Positions 49,201 to 62,430 of a stretch of 64,000 nucleotides of DNA are shown in pieces. The position numbers and the translations under genes were made by a program. Source of the stretch: Albugo candida (taxonomy: Eukaryota; Oomycota; Peronosporomycetes; Albuginales); the NCBI GenBank assembly GCA_040437565.1, contig JBDOQK010000055.1:124001-188000 (forward strand), in the 5' to 3' direction. The notes beneath the pieces were generated by a model, which was not told where the DNA came from, ran no database searches, and saw nothing but the letters and a program-made list of their open reading frames with translations. Within the stretch, counting starts at the first letter, position 1; each line of letters opens with the position of its first letter.

Positions 49201-52195
49201 NNNNNNNNNNNNNNNNNNNNNNNNNNNNNACGCTAGCACCCTTGGTTGTGTCGATATGTCGACTTGGACCATTGTTTTCGAGAGGAAAGAGTTAAGAAGA
49301 GGAGGTTTTCGAGTTGTTTGGTACTAAATTGGCGGGTTACATAGTAGACGGCAAATGGAGAAGTGCGCAGCTTTGGCTCAGTGATTTCATATCCAAGTAG
49401 ATCATCCAACCATATTTTAGTTATCCCTTGTACTGAAGATTTGAAAACATTTCCTGAACAGTCGATTGACAGTAGGCTACACTTTCTGTGCCTCTCATAA
49501 GTACTCTTGTTGGGGTGTACACACCATATCCGTAAAAAAACTGAACCAATCCTGACAGCTTTCATCCAGTAGGAACTGCCAGTAGCCTTTGAAAAGTCCA
49601 ATAAGAAGCAGACTTTTGAGCCTTGAAGGTGATCAAAACTCACTTCAATTATAGGCATGGGCCACAGTACTCACTCTGTCTGGGCATTTACCGCCCGCAC
49701 GTTCACAGTCATCCGAAATTTTGCAACACCTGGACTCCTCACAATGAGTGGGTGAGATGACCAATGGCTCGGTTGGTTCCTGTAACATAATCCTGCATCC
49801 ACAGGTGCTCTCGCATAAATTGACGGTGCGCTGGCGGGTATCTGCGAGCCTTGCATTGTACCGTTTTTGCACCGTCCCTTGGACGCACTTTCAGAGGTGG
49901 CATGTCGATTGGTGGGTCATTTCCCAATCGCACTCGAAAACAATCCTGATACTTCAAGAGTATTATTTGTAGTTTACTGTCAAATCCGTCGCTTCATCCA
50001 TTCACCTTCGCTTCTGCAACTTTGTTATTCAATACAAGCTGGACCTCTGAATGATCTTGTTCTTGATCTTCCGGAAACCAGCTCGTTTCTTCAGTTCTGA
50101 CGAGAACTTGCTCCTCCTCCGTAAGATCGCCTTATTCATGCTGAATGCAAGCACCGACAATCTCATCTTGTAACTCGCCGTCGCTTTCAACGCGATCAAA
50201 TTCCACATCGGGCATACGGAGCCTTTTGTGATGTAACATTTGGCTTGGATCTTAGCTTAATCGCCGGAGAACCTCCTTCCCTAGTAGGACCTGTACCAGT
50301 CCAATCGGCAAATTCTTTTCCGCAATACAGCAAGCCACATTCCTCAACGCCAAATATCCGGCGTCCGTCGCGGATTTAAAATTGAGCTTCACCACTTGAT
50401 GTATTTTCGACTTTTGCTTGGTGAAGCTCTGAATTGTAATCGGGTTCGCAAGACCTGGAATGGTCAGCCACACACCCTTTTGTCGAAGCTGGGCTATAAG
50501 CGATGGAGTAACCACTGATTCTTCCGCACCACCGTCCGGAGTGATCACAACTTCGTGATCCTCTGCAGTCCATCCTAATATAGTCTCTTTTGGCTTCTCC
50601 GATACCACTGCAACAATCATTCGATTTCCGGGACTTGGCCTAATTCTTATCGAATACCTGCCTTGCTTCATCTGCTGTGACACTCGGGCATTGAAGCACT
50701 CCGTGGTCCTCTGAGACATACTTGTAGCATGCAAAGCGTGTGCCCGCTCCTTTTTTCTCGCCCTCGCTTTTCCACAACAGTTTTTCTGACCTCGGTTTTG
50801 ATTTGGCAGCGTTTTGTTCCATCGCTCTATCTCCCAATACCTTGGAACGGCTATCGTCCGGTGAAAAGGACTCGAACTTGAGAAACTTTGCAGCTGTACC
50901 TTGATCCAATTCAGGAAAAGCACTGTTGATCTTTTCATGGCCTTGTTTTGGCTTTTCTTGAGCTCTCTCTGAATTTCGCCGGACGCAGCGCTTTATTGAG
51001 ATGAGCAATGCCAGACTTCTCAATTCGCCGGCTACTACGTAACCCGCCAATTTAGTACCAAACAACTCGAAAACCTCCTCTTCTTAACTCTTTCCTCTCG
51101 AAAACAATGGTCCAAGTCGACATATCGACACAACCAAGGGTGCTAGCGTCCACTTGTAGTGACGTGGCAACCCTCATGAGTCACCCTATTTTGGGTGATT
51201 GCATGATTGTTGATTATTCATCAACCCTGTGTGATGACGTGGAAAGTACCCTCACCCCCAGTGTGACGGTACAGGGTAATACCGGTACTACCGGTGTCGG
51301 ATGTGGTACCGGTGGTACATGCGGTANNNNNNNNNNNNNNNNNNNNNNNNNNNNNNNNNNNNNNNNNNNNNNNNNNNNNNNNNNNNNNNNNNNNNNNNNN
51401 NNNNNNNNNNNNNNNNNNNNNNNNNNATCGTACGCCATGTAAATATCCATGACCTTTCTCTTCTCTTTCTTTGTACTTCCCCTATACATCGGGGGTAGAG
51501 GCATATTCGCCCCAATGGCCAACGTCTCACGCTCCGAGCGATTGTAGCTAATCTCCTCCATAGACCGCTCATCCTGAACGGAGAAAAGTCCCCAATGTGC
51601 TTCACTAGCCGCACGCGAGAACTCCTCGAGGTAAGATATCTTATTCTGCTGGACCCCCATAGTCTCAGTTTTCTCCTATGATGCCTGGAACTGATGGGCC
51701 AGAAACCCTTTCTGTTGCTTCATTTCCCGCTTCATGGATTGCTGTTTCTCGTTCAGCGACAGCTGGTTCTAAAACTGCTGGGCCGGATACTCTTGCGTCC
51801 TTTGCGCTATGTACTCCGTCTGCCGCGACTGTTCCTCAGCAGCATCCAGGCCGATTGACTTCTGCAACGGGCTTTTGATTATGACTCGCCTCGTTGGGTT
51901 TGCACAATATTTTGTATGACGTGCTCTCTACACTTCGCAGAGGTCTTTGTCGTCTTTCGTCACCACTACTGATGAAACTCTTGACTACTAGCACGATACT
52001 TGCGGCTAAACAATTCTTTGTCGAAGTCCGCACTCACAAAGACAGCCTTGCCGCTCTTCTTCACACGGCTCCCGTGTTGTGTATTACCTAGTTTCTTTTT
52101 GTTGGGTAAAAACAATCTACCTATCCCGCGTCCACTCCGTGTTATTTCCGTAAACCGGCTAAGTACTCAGACCCGGATCCGTTCCAGACCCAACA
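46260..52195 (-). mobile_element. Ty3/gypsy LTR retrotransposon, broken fossil
   Basis: Long terminal repeats of about 178 bp lie at 46260-46437 and 52018-52195, and GTAAG flanks both (46255-46259 and 52196-52200) as a 5-bp target duplication. The element reads on the minus strand. From its 5' side there is a gag-like region with a zinc knuckle, then protease, reverse transcriptase, RNase H and integrase regions, the gypsy (Metaviridae) order. The two terminal repeats differ at roughly one site in ten and the coding region is interrupted many times, so it is old and not functional. Two 100-N gaps (49130-49229 and 51327-51426) lie inside. Confidence 0.88.
49230..51149. repeat. Perfect 111-bp inverted repeat within the gypsy fossil
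   Basis: Bases 49230-49340 are the exact reverse complement of 51039-51149. The left arm starts at the very edge of the gap 49130-49229. This may be an assembly inversion or a real internal rearrangement of the old element. Confidence 0.85.
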
Positions 52196-52228
52196 GTAAG
52201 TAAGAATCACTTATGCAAATAAAAAGAG

Positions 52229-52384
52229 GTAGACGATTCTTCGAAGAAGGAGGCGATCCAACAAAAGTTTGATAACATGATTGCGATAAATAAAGATTTC
52301 GCGACATTTCTAGATTTGATTGCAGATTGTGTGCTCAGTGTTAGCTGCTTGTCTGCTTCCGCACATAACGATATTATTGTCTAA
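52229..52384 (+). CDS. Possible second exon of the small interrupted host gene
   Basis: An open frame of 51 codons after an acceptor-like AGAG, beginning VDDSSKKEAIQQKFDNMIAI and ending at TAA 52382-52384. It is in phase with the candidate exon at 46156-46254 when the gypsy element and the short intron are removed. No domain is recognised. Confidence 0.3.
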   Translation, partial: VDDSSKKEAIQQKFDNMIAINKDFATFLDLIADCVLSVSCLSASAHNDIIV

Positions 52385-52704
52385 AAGACCTAGAAGCACT
52401 GACGATGCTTTTATTGATGTCATTTCGTTCTCCTTTACATTCTAGGATCTTCTACGCTCTAGTAACTTACAGACGAAGATTGTAATATGCAAGCATATCC
52501 GCTGTACATACTTCATGTATAAGAGTACTTCTTTGACATGACGAAAGTATTCGTTTATCACATGTCGGTGTTTCCCCTTTAGCTGTTAGATGCTGGACTG
52601 AGCTCGAGATGAGTATGTTGAAAACACCGCTAACAAAAGTACGAGCAAATAAGATTTGAAACAAGTTTTCATTGCTTGTACAGTAAATGGAAGTTGGTAT
52701 TGAT

Positions 52705-53972
52705 GACTGAGTTATTTCTTTTTCAAAAGGCAGGCACCTTCATTGCAATCAGGGCGCTAACATCAACATTATGTGTTCGATTCGTTTTGTTCTGATGAAC
52801 TGCAACACTTTGCTTCGTTCAGACCTTTTATATCTTCCACATCAAATCAGCAAAGGTGGATAGCACATTGAAGCTTGTCTATCATACTAGAACTCGACTG
52901 ATTGACTTTGTTGAATGTTCGCCAGCCTAAAGACAAGAATGTAGGAAAAAGTGTAACAAAACTTGTTCAGAGATGGCTAGTGGCTCTGCTGAACATCCTT
53001 CTTTAAGTACATAAAACTGGTTCCTCCCTTTTACAAAAAAGGCGCTTTCGGCTGCATCTGTCGGTTGCCTTACTTCTTGCAAGAAAAGTCGAATGTGAAA
53101 AAAAGCACGACATATTTCTTTCTCTGCTTAGTCTTCCCGCCAATTGCAAGCAGACACAGTTTTTCGCGATCGTAGCACTTCCGTGAAACGAACCCGATCG
53201 TGCGCACTTGATATAAATCAAACTCGGTGCTGAATTTTTTGTAGTCGCCAAAGTCGCTGTTCAGTCAATTGACGATTACATCGATCTANNNNNNNNNNNN
53301 NNNNNNNNNNNNNNNNNNNNNNNNNNNNNNNNNNNNNNNNNNNNNNNNNNNNNNNNNNNNNNNNNNNNNNNNNNNNNNNNNNNNNNNNGACTGAGTTATT
53401 TCTTTTTCAAAAGGCAGGCACCTTCATTGCAATCAGGGCGCTAACATCAACATTATGTGTTCGATTCGTTTTGTTCTGATGAACTGCAACACTTTGCTTC
53501 GTTCAGACCTTTTATATCTTCCACATCAAATCAGCAAAGGTGGATAGCACATTGAAGCTTGTCTATCATACTAGAACTCGACTGATTGACTTTGTTGAAT
53601 GTTCGCCAGCCTAAAGACAAGAATGTAGGAAAAAGTGTAACAAAACTTGTTCAGAGATGGCTAGTGGCTCTGCTGAACATCCTTCTTTAAGTACATAAAA
53701 CTGGTTCCTCCCTTTTACAAAAAAGGCGCTTTCGGCTGCATCTGTCGGTTGCCTTACTTCTTGCAAGAAAAGTCGAATGTGAAAAAAAGCACGACATATT
53801 TCTTTCTCTGCTTAGTCTTCCCGCCAATTGCAAGCAGACACAGTTTTTCGCGATCGTAGCACTTCCGTGAAACGAACCCGATCGTGCGCACTTGATATAA
53901 ATCAAACTCGGTGCTGAATTTTTTGTAGTCGCCAAAGTCGCTGTTCAGTCAATTGACGATTACATCGATCTA
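52705..53972. repeat. Gap-flanking contig overlap (584 bp)
   Basis: Bases 52705-53288 and 53389-53972 match exactly by eye around the 100-N gap 53289-53388. Confidence 0.93.
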
Positions 53973-54298
53973 AGTGAAGTACATCGTCACAGTGCAAGAC
54001 ATTATCCCCTTTCACTACTTCCTTTTCAAAAACAATAGTGCATTTACTAATCATTCAGGTGGTTGGAAAAACGCTCCAGTCTTTACTGTACCGTGCGTTC
54101 ACCTAAAAAGGGAGATTTGATTCGACTGCCTTAGACTAGAGCTGATGTGCACAGGATGCTGTCGGACTGTATATTTTGTAAGAATCGTGATCGTGATCGC
54201 ATTAAAAGCAAATGGAATGCTGAACGATATATACTTTTTGAAAAGGATGGCTAGGAAAGCCGTACTGTATTGAAGTCATAAATAGACAGCGACCTCTA

Positions 54299-54530
54299 AC
54301 TATCATATTCTCCAAAGGAATTTGATCGAAAGCCGATGGATCACAAACGATAGGTGCATATTTTNNNNNNNNNNNNNNNNNNNNNNNNNNNNNNNNNNNN
54401 NNNNNNNNNNNNNNNNNNNNNNNNNNNNNNNNNNNNNNNNNNNNNNNNNNNNNNNNNNNNNNNNACTATCATATTCTCCAAAGGAATTTGATCGAAAGCC
54501 GATGGATCACAAACGATAGGTGCATATTTT
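54299..54530. repeat. Gap-flanking contig overlap (66 bp)
   Basis: Bases 54299-54364 and 54465-54530 match exactly around the 100-N gap 54365-54464; the shortest overlap in the window. Confidence 0.9.
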
Positions 54531-57215
54531 CTGTATCATTTCGTGCTTTCACACCATTTTGTCGATATTACTGATCGTGAAAACACATGTAAGATCGCTC
54601 AAATATGCACCTGTCATCTAAGGTGATTGAAGAATATATTAGTACATCCAGACTGCTTTAAGTGATTAGCTGGCACGATAGTGCCTGCGAGTAAAGCACT
54701 TAGCCTCCTAAGATCGTGAGCTTGATGGACTCTCACGAAGTGATGACAAATTTGGCATGTGCCAATGCACATCTACCTAGTATAGAAAGATATGGAGGTG
54801 TAATCAAATCATCTCATTTTTGTTTTCCGCACTGTGCGTTATTCGCTGATATCGGCTATCATGTGTGTTACCAATTCAAACGTCCCTTACATTCGCGTGA
54901 ATATCGTTGCAGACTTCTTTCTTACTGCACTTTTACAGAGAAGCACAAATTTCATTGCTTTTGTTTTGCGGATTTCAAACAAGCCTAAATGCTGCTGTTT
55001 GACGATGTTCAGATACGTTATTCAGAATAATGCAGGTGTATGATATGGGCATGCTTGATCATAAAAGTAATAGAGCTTGCTATCGCTGACGCACTGAACC
55101 GACGCCTATGGGAGGATGATTTTTTTAGAAGCTAAGCAAGGACTCAGAAATTTGTAACTGCAAGTACGAACAAGTGCTGTTTTTGCTTTTTGTACAGAAT
55201 GATTATTTATACAAATTTCGATCTTGTTCAAGAGTACGTTTGCACGTTTACTTCGATCACAGAAATACTACTTTGTAACATTGCAGTCATTGTTTACCCA
55301 TTATCGGTGACGTAACAATATCATGCAGAGATCAACTCTGACAGATAGGTGGCAGGGGTATACTCTGTGCAATTAAACGTTATCAATCGTCGCTTACTTC
55401 ACTACAATCAGATTTACTCATTCAACGCATTGGATTTTCAAGTCCAACTTTGTCGCACTAGCCTGGTTCTGCAGGCCAAAAGCGTCTACCAGTCTACCGA
55501 AATGAATCAAAAAAATTGTCAAACCGTGCACTAATCGTCACTTTACGGTTTTGAGCTCCTAATCATAATCAACTTGGTTGATTCATCAATTTAGCCTGTA
55601 AATCCTCGCCATTTTTCGAGCGGCATTGTGTGAAAGAGATGCAGCGCGTTTTACGGATAAAAAAGTCAACGAGTAAATGAAGAGAGTATTTTATGCCCTA
55701 TTAGTAATGTGAAGGTTCCGTGCAAATATTAACGTAACTTAGTCAGTGTACTGCTCTGATTTTTTGTGTTCATTATGTCTATGATTGATCCACTCTCATT
55801 TTCAGACAACGCTCACTTATGCGGTCGTATGAATGGACATCGCATAGAGATCGACTAGCGCTTGAGATTCAGGAAAAACCGCTTTAACCATTTTCGAATT
55901 AAAAATAAAATTCCGTGGTAGACGAAAGCTGTCTACGGCGTCAAATATCTTTACCTCACAACTGACCAATGGCGCACGAAAAAGGAATTGGTATCAAAAC
56001 TATTATGAGTTATTCCAGATTCTGATATTCGGTTAGCTAATCGAGCTGCCTGTTTCTAATTGGAGAATTCGGTCAAGTATTTGGGCATTTGCATCAGCCA
56101 GACACCTACTCGTTCATCTATATATCAAGTCTCGACAAGCGTTTTTAAATTGGGTTTGGTGTGCGGTTTCGACGTGCCAGTAATGCGAGGACGACTATTC
56201 AGTACGCAGATGATAATTTTGTCACCTCTATCGGATCGTAGTATACACATGGACATATCAGTAGAGAGTATTTGACAGCGGTAATTAGTGCAAAATCAAT
56301 TTGTGCTTTTTCGAATACACAAACATGATTCAAAACGCATATACTTGATCGGCAAAACGTTATGTACCTTTGTCGACACGATGGTGAACTATAAATCCCT
56401 TCTTTGGTGAGCCGAACCAAGCTACGACACATCCATTATATGCAGGTGTTGGAAGACGGTGCCTCGATTCTTCCTTCGCAGTAGTGATGTGCTTCGACGG
56501 AAATAACTTAGCTTCTACAACTTCCCTTTGGAGCACATACACCAACCAACATTTTCGCTATCGCAACAATCGCTATGGGGATGAAGATATAATGAAAGAT
56601 AACGTCTTTTTTTTTAATTGAAAGCAGCATTCAAAATGTGGCATCAGATAGAATGTTGCATTATCATTTCAGATATGGACTTACTCCAAGGATTATCATA
56701 TCACATGAAACTATCGATGTGGTCCACTGCGTTTTACAGCTGCTTTCCGTAAAGCAAGTACACAAAATCTTTACTAAAAGCTTGAGATGATGGAAGAACA
56801 ACGTCGGACATTGGAAACGTTTGCTCCATTCTTCGACATACGACATATCCAAACTTCTTCATCGATGGTCACGCATGAACTACGAGAAAAGTGCTGAAAA
56901 AACGCGACTGGTGAGGTTACACAAAGATCATAAGGTCAAAATATATTGAGTTTCTCATTTACTTGATGCTGAACTAGTCCTAGTAACTAACAAAAAGCAT
57001 GCATCGACGAATGTTACATGACGGAGATCCCAATACATAAGATATAGCTCGAGAAAAGTTGTTAAGTCGACCTCATTACGAAGTCACACAGCTACAGCAG
57101 CGTATCAACTCGACGGCTGACTCAGCACTTTGATCCAACCAAACACAGGTGCAAGGCCGTCTCATGCGAAAGCACAATGTAAGGATAATAAAAAAAAATA
57201 TGTTCGAGCTATACC

Positions 57216-58186
57216 ATGCCCAAGCTCTCTCGGATAAATCTCCCGAAGCAGAGTCAGCCAATTTTTGACGCATTGGGCATTGCGGGGGTGGAAATCGGAC
57301 ACATACGGAACGGTTTTGAATGTTCTCAACTACAACACGGCGTCTTTGTAGTGCTGTCTTACCGATTCAAAAAACATTTGAGTTTTTCTGTACTTTCAGA
57401 TGCTGTAACTTCGGGCTTGGTTCTAATTTTGGAACCATACTAAGCACGACATCATATTATGCACTGCCTTCTCGTGGAGCAGCGGAATTGGATCAAATCT
57501 CCTTGTCGAGTTTGATTAGATCTTACCATTACGTCAGGAGCTACTCCCTACNNNNNNNNNNNNNNNNNNNNNNNNNNNNNNNNNNNNNNNNNNNNNNNNN
57601 NNNNNNNNNNNNNNNNNNNNNNNNNNNNNNNNNNNNNNNNNNNNNNNNNNNATACGGAACGGTTTTGAATGTTCTCAACTACAACACGGCGTCTTTGTAG
57701 TGCTGTCTTACCGATTCAAAAAACATTTGAGTTTTTCTGTACTTTCAGATGCTGTAACTTCGGGCTTGGTTCTAATTTTGGAACCATACTAAGCACGACA
57801 TCATATTATGCACTGCCTTCTCGTGGAGCAGCGGAATTGGATCAAATCTCCTTGTCGAGTTTGATTAGATCTTACCATTACGTCAGGAGCTACTCCCTAC
57901 TTGGGACCGGTTCTTTCCACGTTGATGCACATTGCGTGTGCACTTGTGCTGACAATACGCAGAGAATGGGAGAACTGTCAGCGAATCATATATCTAACCC
58001 ATGGATCAAAATTGGAAGTTGTTGGATCACCGATTTGTAACTCCGACAATTCCAGCGCTTCCCGGGATTACACCACATTGGATGCGCACGTTCGATATTT
58101 CCGAAGAAGTGTTACTACATTCAAAACAAGCAAATTCAGCTAGCATAGGTGCTAGATCAGCAAATAATGAAGTGACCATTCGATAG
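57216..58186 (+). CDS. Possible spliced membrane protein, unknown
   Basis: Plus-strand pieces have protein-like composition: an ATG exon near 57216 (MPKLSRINLPKQSQPIFDAL), a middle piece with a hydrophobic helix (GPVLSTLMHIACALVLTI) followed by basic residues and YLTHGSKLEVVGSP, and a final piece with PTIPALPGITPHWMRTFDIS ending at 58186. I could not fix the joints, partly because the gap at 57552 repeats 249 bp in the middle. A small organelle membrane protein is conceivable; this is a weak call. Confidence 0.28.
57303..57900. repeat. Gap-flanking contig overlap (249 bp)
   Basis: Bases 57303-57551 and 57652-57900 match exactly by eye around the 100-N gap 57552-57651. Confidence 0.93.
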
Positions 58187-58625
58187 ATTTCAGAAGTCAG
58201 AGTTCATTGCTGCGAGCACCGCACAGAGAAGTAGGAACGCGTGCCACTTCTATGCTAATCCTGGACACGTCTTGGCAAGCACGGTACTTCTCGAAACATA
58301 TTACAAGCTCGCAAAGGTATTATCATGCAACTTTTTTGTATGTATGATTATTGAGAATAGCAGAGGCATCAACGAAGTCAGTCAGTCGAAAACTAGATGT
58401 ATAGAACCTAAATCTGAGATCGTTTTGGCAGAAGAGGCTGCTATTATTTGAAGGAGTTTTTTTAGAATACCTCGTCCTGCTGGTACTTGTCATGTTTTTT
58501 TCCAAGGATTTCATTACGCTGTTTATCTGGTTCTTTAACTATTTTGCTTATCCTATCATGAGCCCCTGACCGTGTGAATATCACTTAAGTCTGACTTCAA
58601 ACCTAGGGAGGCAGATATTTTTAAG

Positions 58626-58738
58626 CTTATTGCTTGGGTGGGCTCAAACCGCTGCCCACACTGCCGGGGATCGGACTAACGACCTCCGGCAGGGGGTCCG
58701 TGCGCTCATATGCTTAACCGACTGAGCTGGGTACGGAC
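58626..58738 (-). mobile_element. tRNA-derived SINE
   Basis: On the minus strand the sequence begins GTCCGTACCCAGCTCAGTCG, where CAGCTCAGTCGG fits the tRNA A box (RNA polymerase III promoter). It continues through a D-loop-like GGTTAAGC to GTTAGTCCGATCC, a B-box-like sequence about 45 nt further on. The acceptor and anticodon arms do not pair well and a GC-rich unrelated tail follows (GTGTGGGCAGCGGTTTGAGC), as in SINEs rather than functional tRNA genes. Confidence 0.7.
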
Positions 58739-61700
58739 TTTGCTGATACTTGTCATATTGTAGAACAGAGCCCGGCATCTGATGAAGTCGATTAGTATGA
58801 TTCTAGTAATAGAGACCCTTTGACTGATACTTGTCGATAATCTGCCCAAACATGAGCTTTAGGATCCTCACTCTCTGATTTCTTGATGCGCTTTCTAATC
58901 TAAGCCTTATTCCAACTATCTTTAAGTACTGTTACCGGCATTACTTGCAGCCGCAAAGTTTGAATATCAGCAGGTTCGATCGCACTTACTTTAGGCGGAG
59001 AAATCATCATAAGACTTGCAGCACAAAATGAGGATTTGATGCATCCGTTTCGATCAATTGTGGCTTTTCCGTTGGCTATAACACTTTACCAACAAATGTG
59101 CCATCAAATGTCACACATCTCGATTCAAATCTGTAACTGGATGAATTTGACCCGAAGCTAAGAAAGCTTTGTTCAGTCGATAAGTCGAGCAGTGAGAAGG
59201 AGCTTAACGACTTTTTGATACGATCCAACTAGAGACTGAATAGAAACTACATGATGACTGCTGGAAGAATCGCACGCTATACCTCAGACTTGAAAATTAC
59301 CCACGCATAAATTCTCCTTTTTATTAAATGAAAAATTAATCTATCATGCAGTATTCAAGTTGAGAAGGCCCCATCAAATAATCAGTATACGCATTATGTA
59401 CAACGAAAGTCTGGACTTCCTCCTACGCGATTACACGCTATGAAATACATGTAAGCTGAAAGCAAGATGCTTAACGTAGAAAAATACAGAAAAATCCATT
59501 GCTATCATGAGGCTTGTCAGGGTATGAGTGCAATTCAGATCATTCTACATCATGAATGTTTTCTTTAAACACGTATTCCTCTTTCATACTTTATGAAGGA
59601 CAGTGAGACGTATCACATCATGCGTGCAAGATTTGGGGACATGCTCCAGCAAGAAGTTGAAGTTCGACCTAACTCAGAGCACCAAACGTGGCGAATTCAA
59701 GCAGTCTTAAGTTATTCTATGAAGAAAATGCGCTTTATTTCACATACAAAAACTCAGAGCTCATCGGTTGATGGGAGGAAGCCTCGGGAGATTGTAATTG
59801 CATAATGTTTTTGTATAAAACCATGCATCTTCAATTCAGGTTCTACTTGAGCATTGTATCCAGGTGTAATCGTGATAAGCGGAATTAGTCGAGAGTATTC
59901 GATAGAGCATGATCGCTAACCTATCAGTAAAAGTGGTTGCTGAATTACATGGAACAAGACTTGAGCGTCCGTTAAATTTTAGTCGCGTGTGCCTGGTCCC
60001 CGTCTCTCTTTTGAGTATATACAGCTAAGGCTACAGATGGATCCGCTGGATCCGGATCTGGATCTGGATTTGAGAGTTGGATCCATTTGCCAGATCGATA
60101 TGGATTTGGAGCTGGAGCTGAGAGTTGGGTCCAGTTGCTGAATGAATCACGAGCTAGATCCATCTGCAGCCCTATATGCAGCTACTATCGGCACATTCAG
60201 TTTCTGCTTTCATTCCCCTAATTAGTGAACAATCTCGTTATTCTATAGGGGCGTGCATCTTTCGTCATTGAAGAAGGTATTGATTCACTTACTCTCTATG
60301 CAGGCATTTGGTAAAATAAGCTTATCAAATATCAGAGTTTATGGTACGGACTTGACCGTCATGAAGCGTATCTTCTTGATTTCCAAACTCCGCTCTATTT
60401 ATTTGGCCATATGCATTTTTGCCGTGATGCTTCTTGAGCATAAAAGAAGACTGACGGATATCTTAAAACTGCAGGAGAAAATGCTGTGACTGCTGCAGTA
60501 TACCTAAGAAATGATTGGTGCATCACTCGTCGTAATAAAAAACATTGAGAGCAGAATTTTCTTCTTACGTGATTGGTATACTTTCAAGTAATGCATTCAC
60601 AGATGAAATACATGTATATAATCGCTGCCTGCATGTTGCCAACACATATGCAGCAATATGCATACAGTGATATTTCGTGATCATTCTACCCCTTTCATCT
60701 GATGCATTGGATTTCGCAGAAGCTCTTTTATAGTTAACTATCGTACTGAAGTGCTCTTATTATACTCAACTCAAGTACTTGAAGCAGTCTCCTTCTTTCG
60801 TCTAGCGCGAAAAAAATACACCTTTTATCAAGTTCCACGTCTTGTACATATGGCAGGCATTAGTCATACTTGCAAGCAAAGCATTTCATTAAAGGAATTT
60901 CGGGTATTTTCTCGTCAGCAGCTTCGAACTAAATGTGCAGTCTTTTCCGCTCAAATTGATGAAAAATTGCCTTGAATAATTATGGACTATGGATTTTTTC
61001 CTCGCAGCTTCTCTATCATTCCTTTAGTACCCGATTCTTACAATTCTTATTCATGCGTTGAAAGCAATTTCTTTAAATTGTTGATGGGACAAGGCTGAGT
61101 TCGTTCGCTATCTCGACAACCATTCTGCCAGTTTGTGTAAATTTGCGTACCTTGTCTGAAAATGCCAATCACTCATCACTAAATACACATTCGTCCTTGT
61201 CTTGGCCCCGGTCTTTACTACTTCCTTTATGCCACGCAGAAAGAAATCAGTTGCAAGGTCGCCAATTCGAGCTTGTCTTCATGTTTTTGAGCTAGAAATG
61301 TTTTAGACTATAGTGTTGTGCTTAGACGTCATGTTTGTGAAAGACAAAGCTTAATGTCTGACACACAATCTCTGTTCTTTCAACCGCAAACACCTGGTCC
61401 AGTTATGATCACGTGTGCTTCTACTTGATCAAAACTCAAGCTTCTCTCTGTACAGCACTAAGCCCTCAAACTAAGGCACTCTTCAATCTAAGTTTGATAT
61501 ATATATATACGTGGACATGTGCACACGTTTAAACCACATAATAGTGTAACGAATCTCTTCGGCGCTGAAGCCTAGACATGAGTCTCGCTACAGCATTCTA
61601 CAAGCTTTGTTTCAAATACTCTCGCAGTTTTGGGCTGCTCATGAATACTACTACAATGGTGCTCAAGGTAATTCTTCAGTTGATCTGTGTGATTAGCTGT

Positions 61701-62430
61701 CATGCCCTCCCTGGTGCTATTTGAAAAAAAATATTTTAAGAAAAAAATTACAGTTAATTCTAATTTTTTTTAATGATTTATTGGTTGTATTGCTTGCACA
61801 TAGACGGATGGGACGTGCAGTATTTCTCAGAGATTGGTAATATGGCATTTTCAAATATTCAGACACTGTGGAGTACGTCAGCATATTATATCTGACAAAA
61901 TGTTTCAGTGACGCTTGCCAGAATGAGATACCACTAAATCCGTTATCACGTACACATAAGGTAATCTTGGTAAACCTGAGCGAGTCGTTCCAAAAGCTGA
62001 AAGTTCAGCTCCTTTTCGATACCCATCTTATTTTACAAGCACTGCCAGGATATGTCGAGCTACGAACTCTTTTTTATCGCAATGTGGTTATAACATTGAG
62101 CACCACAAGCTCTTTAAATCTTCAGATAATTTGATTAATAAGCGCACATGATTACCACGTACTTTTCATGCGCGTTACTTTCGAATCACAAGTAACAACT
62201 GTGGCGCGTAATGCGAAATAAATAGCGAGCAAGTGCCGTGGGAAACTTATAGAGGAGAAAGCCAAGCATTATATGCGACTACTGCACGAGATGCATAACG
62301 GTTTCGGTGCAGTCGTTGAACGTAGACCGCAAAAATCTCTTCCAGTCTTACTGCCAGGAACAAGCGCTTCCTAAAACTACCGATCTGCGTTGTCGAATTA
62401 GCTTGCCTATAGTCACATTTTAATTAGAGG
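58739..62430. other. Gene-poor region
   Basis: AT-rich with no recognised gene. It contains a (TA)n run near 61497-61513, GGATCT-type short repeats at about 60040-60115 and scattered frames under 90 codons without family character. Confidence 0.5.
60028..60172. repeat. Small inverted-repeat element with internal GGATCT repeats
   Basis: The left end (GGCTACAGATGGATCC) is nearly the reverse complement of the right end (AGATCCATCTGCAGCC). Between them lie two imperfect copies of a roughly 45-bp unit containing GAGAGTTGG-TCCA. No coding capacity. It could be a small foldback element or a degenerate minisatellite. Confidence 0.45.

Larger units (their letters stand above)
52385..58625. other. Gene-poor region
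   Basis: AT-rich sequence with three false gaps. Short frames occur but none has a convincing family match. A minus-strand frame of 82 codons (53251-53003, repeated at 53935-53687 by the overlap) has a Cys/Arg/Ser-rich composition and no known motif. No RNA gene was seen. Confidence 0.5.

Noticed and set aside
58626-58738. A functional tRNA gene
   Set aside because: A and B boxes are present, but the acceptor and anticodon stems do not pair and a non-tRNA tail follows; it fits a SINE.
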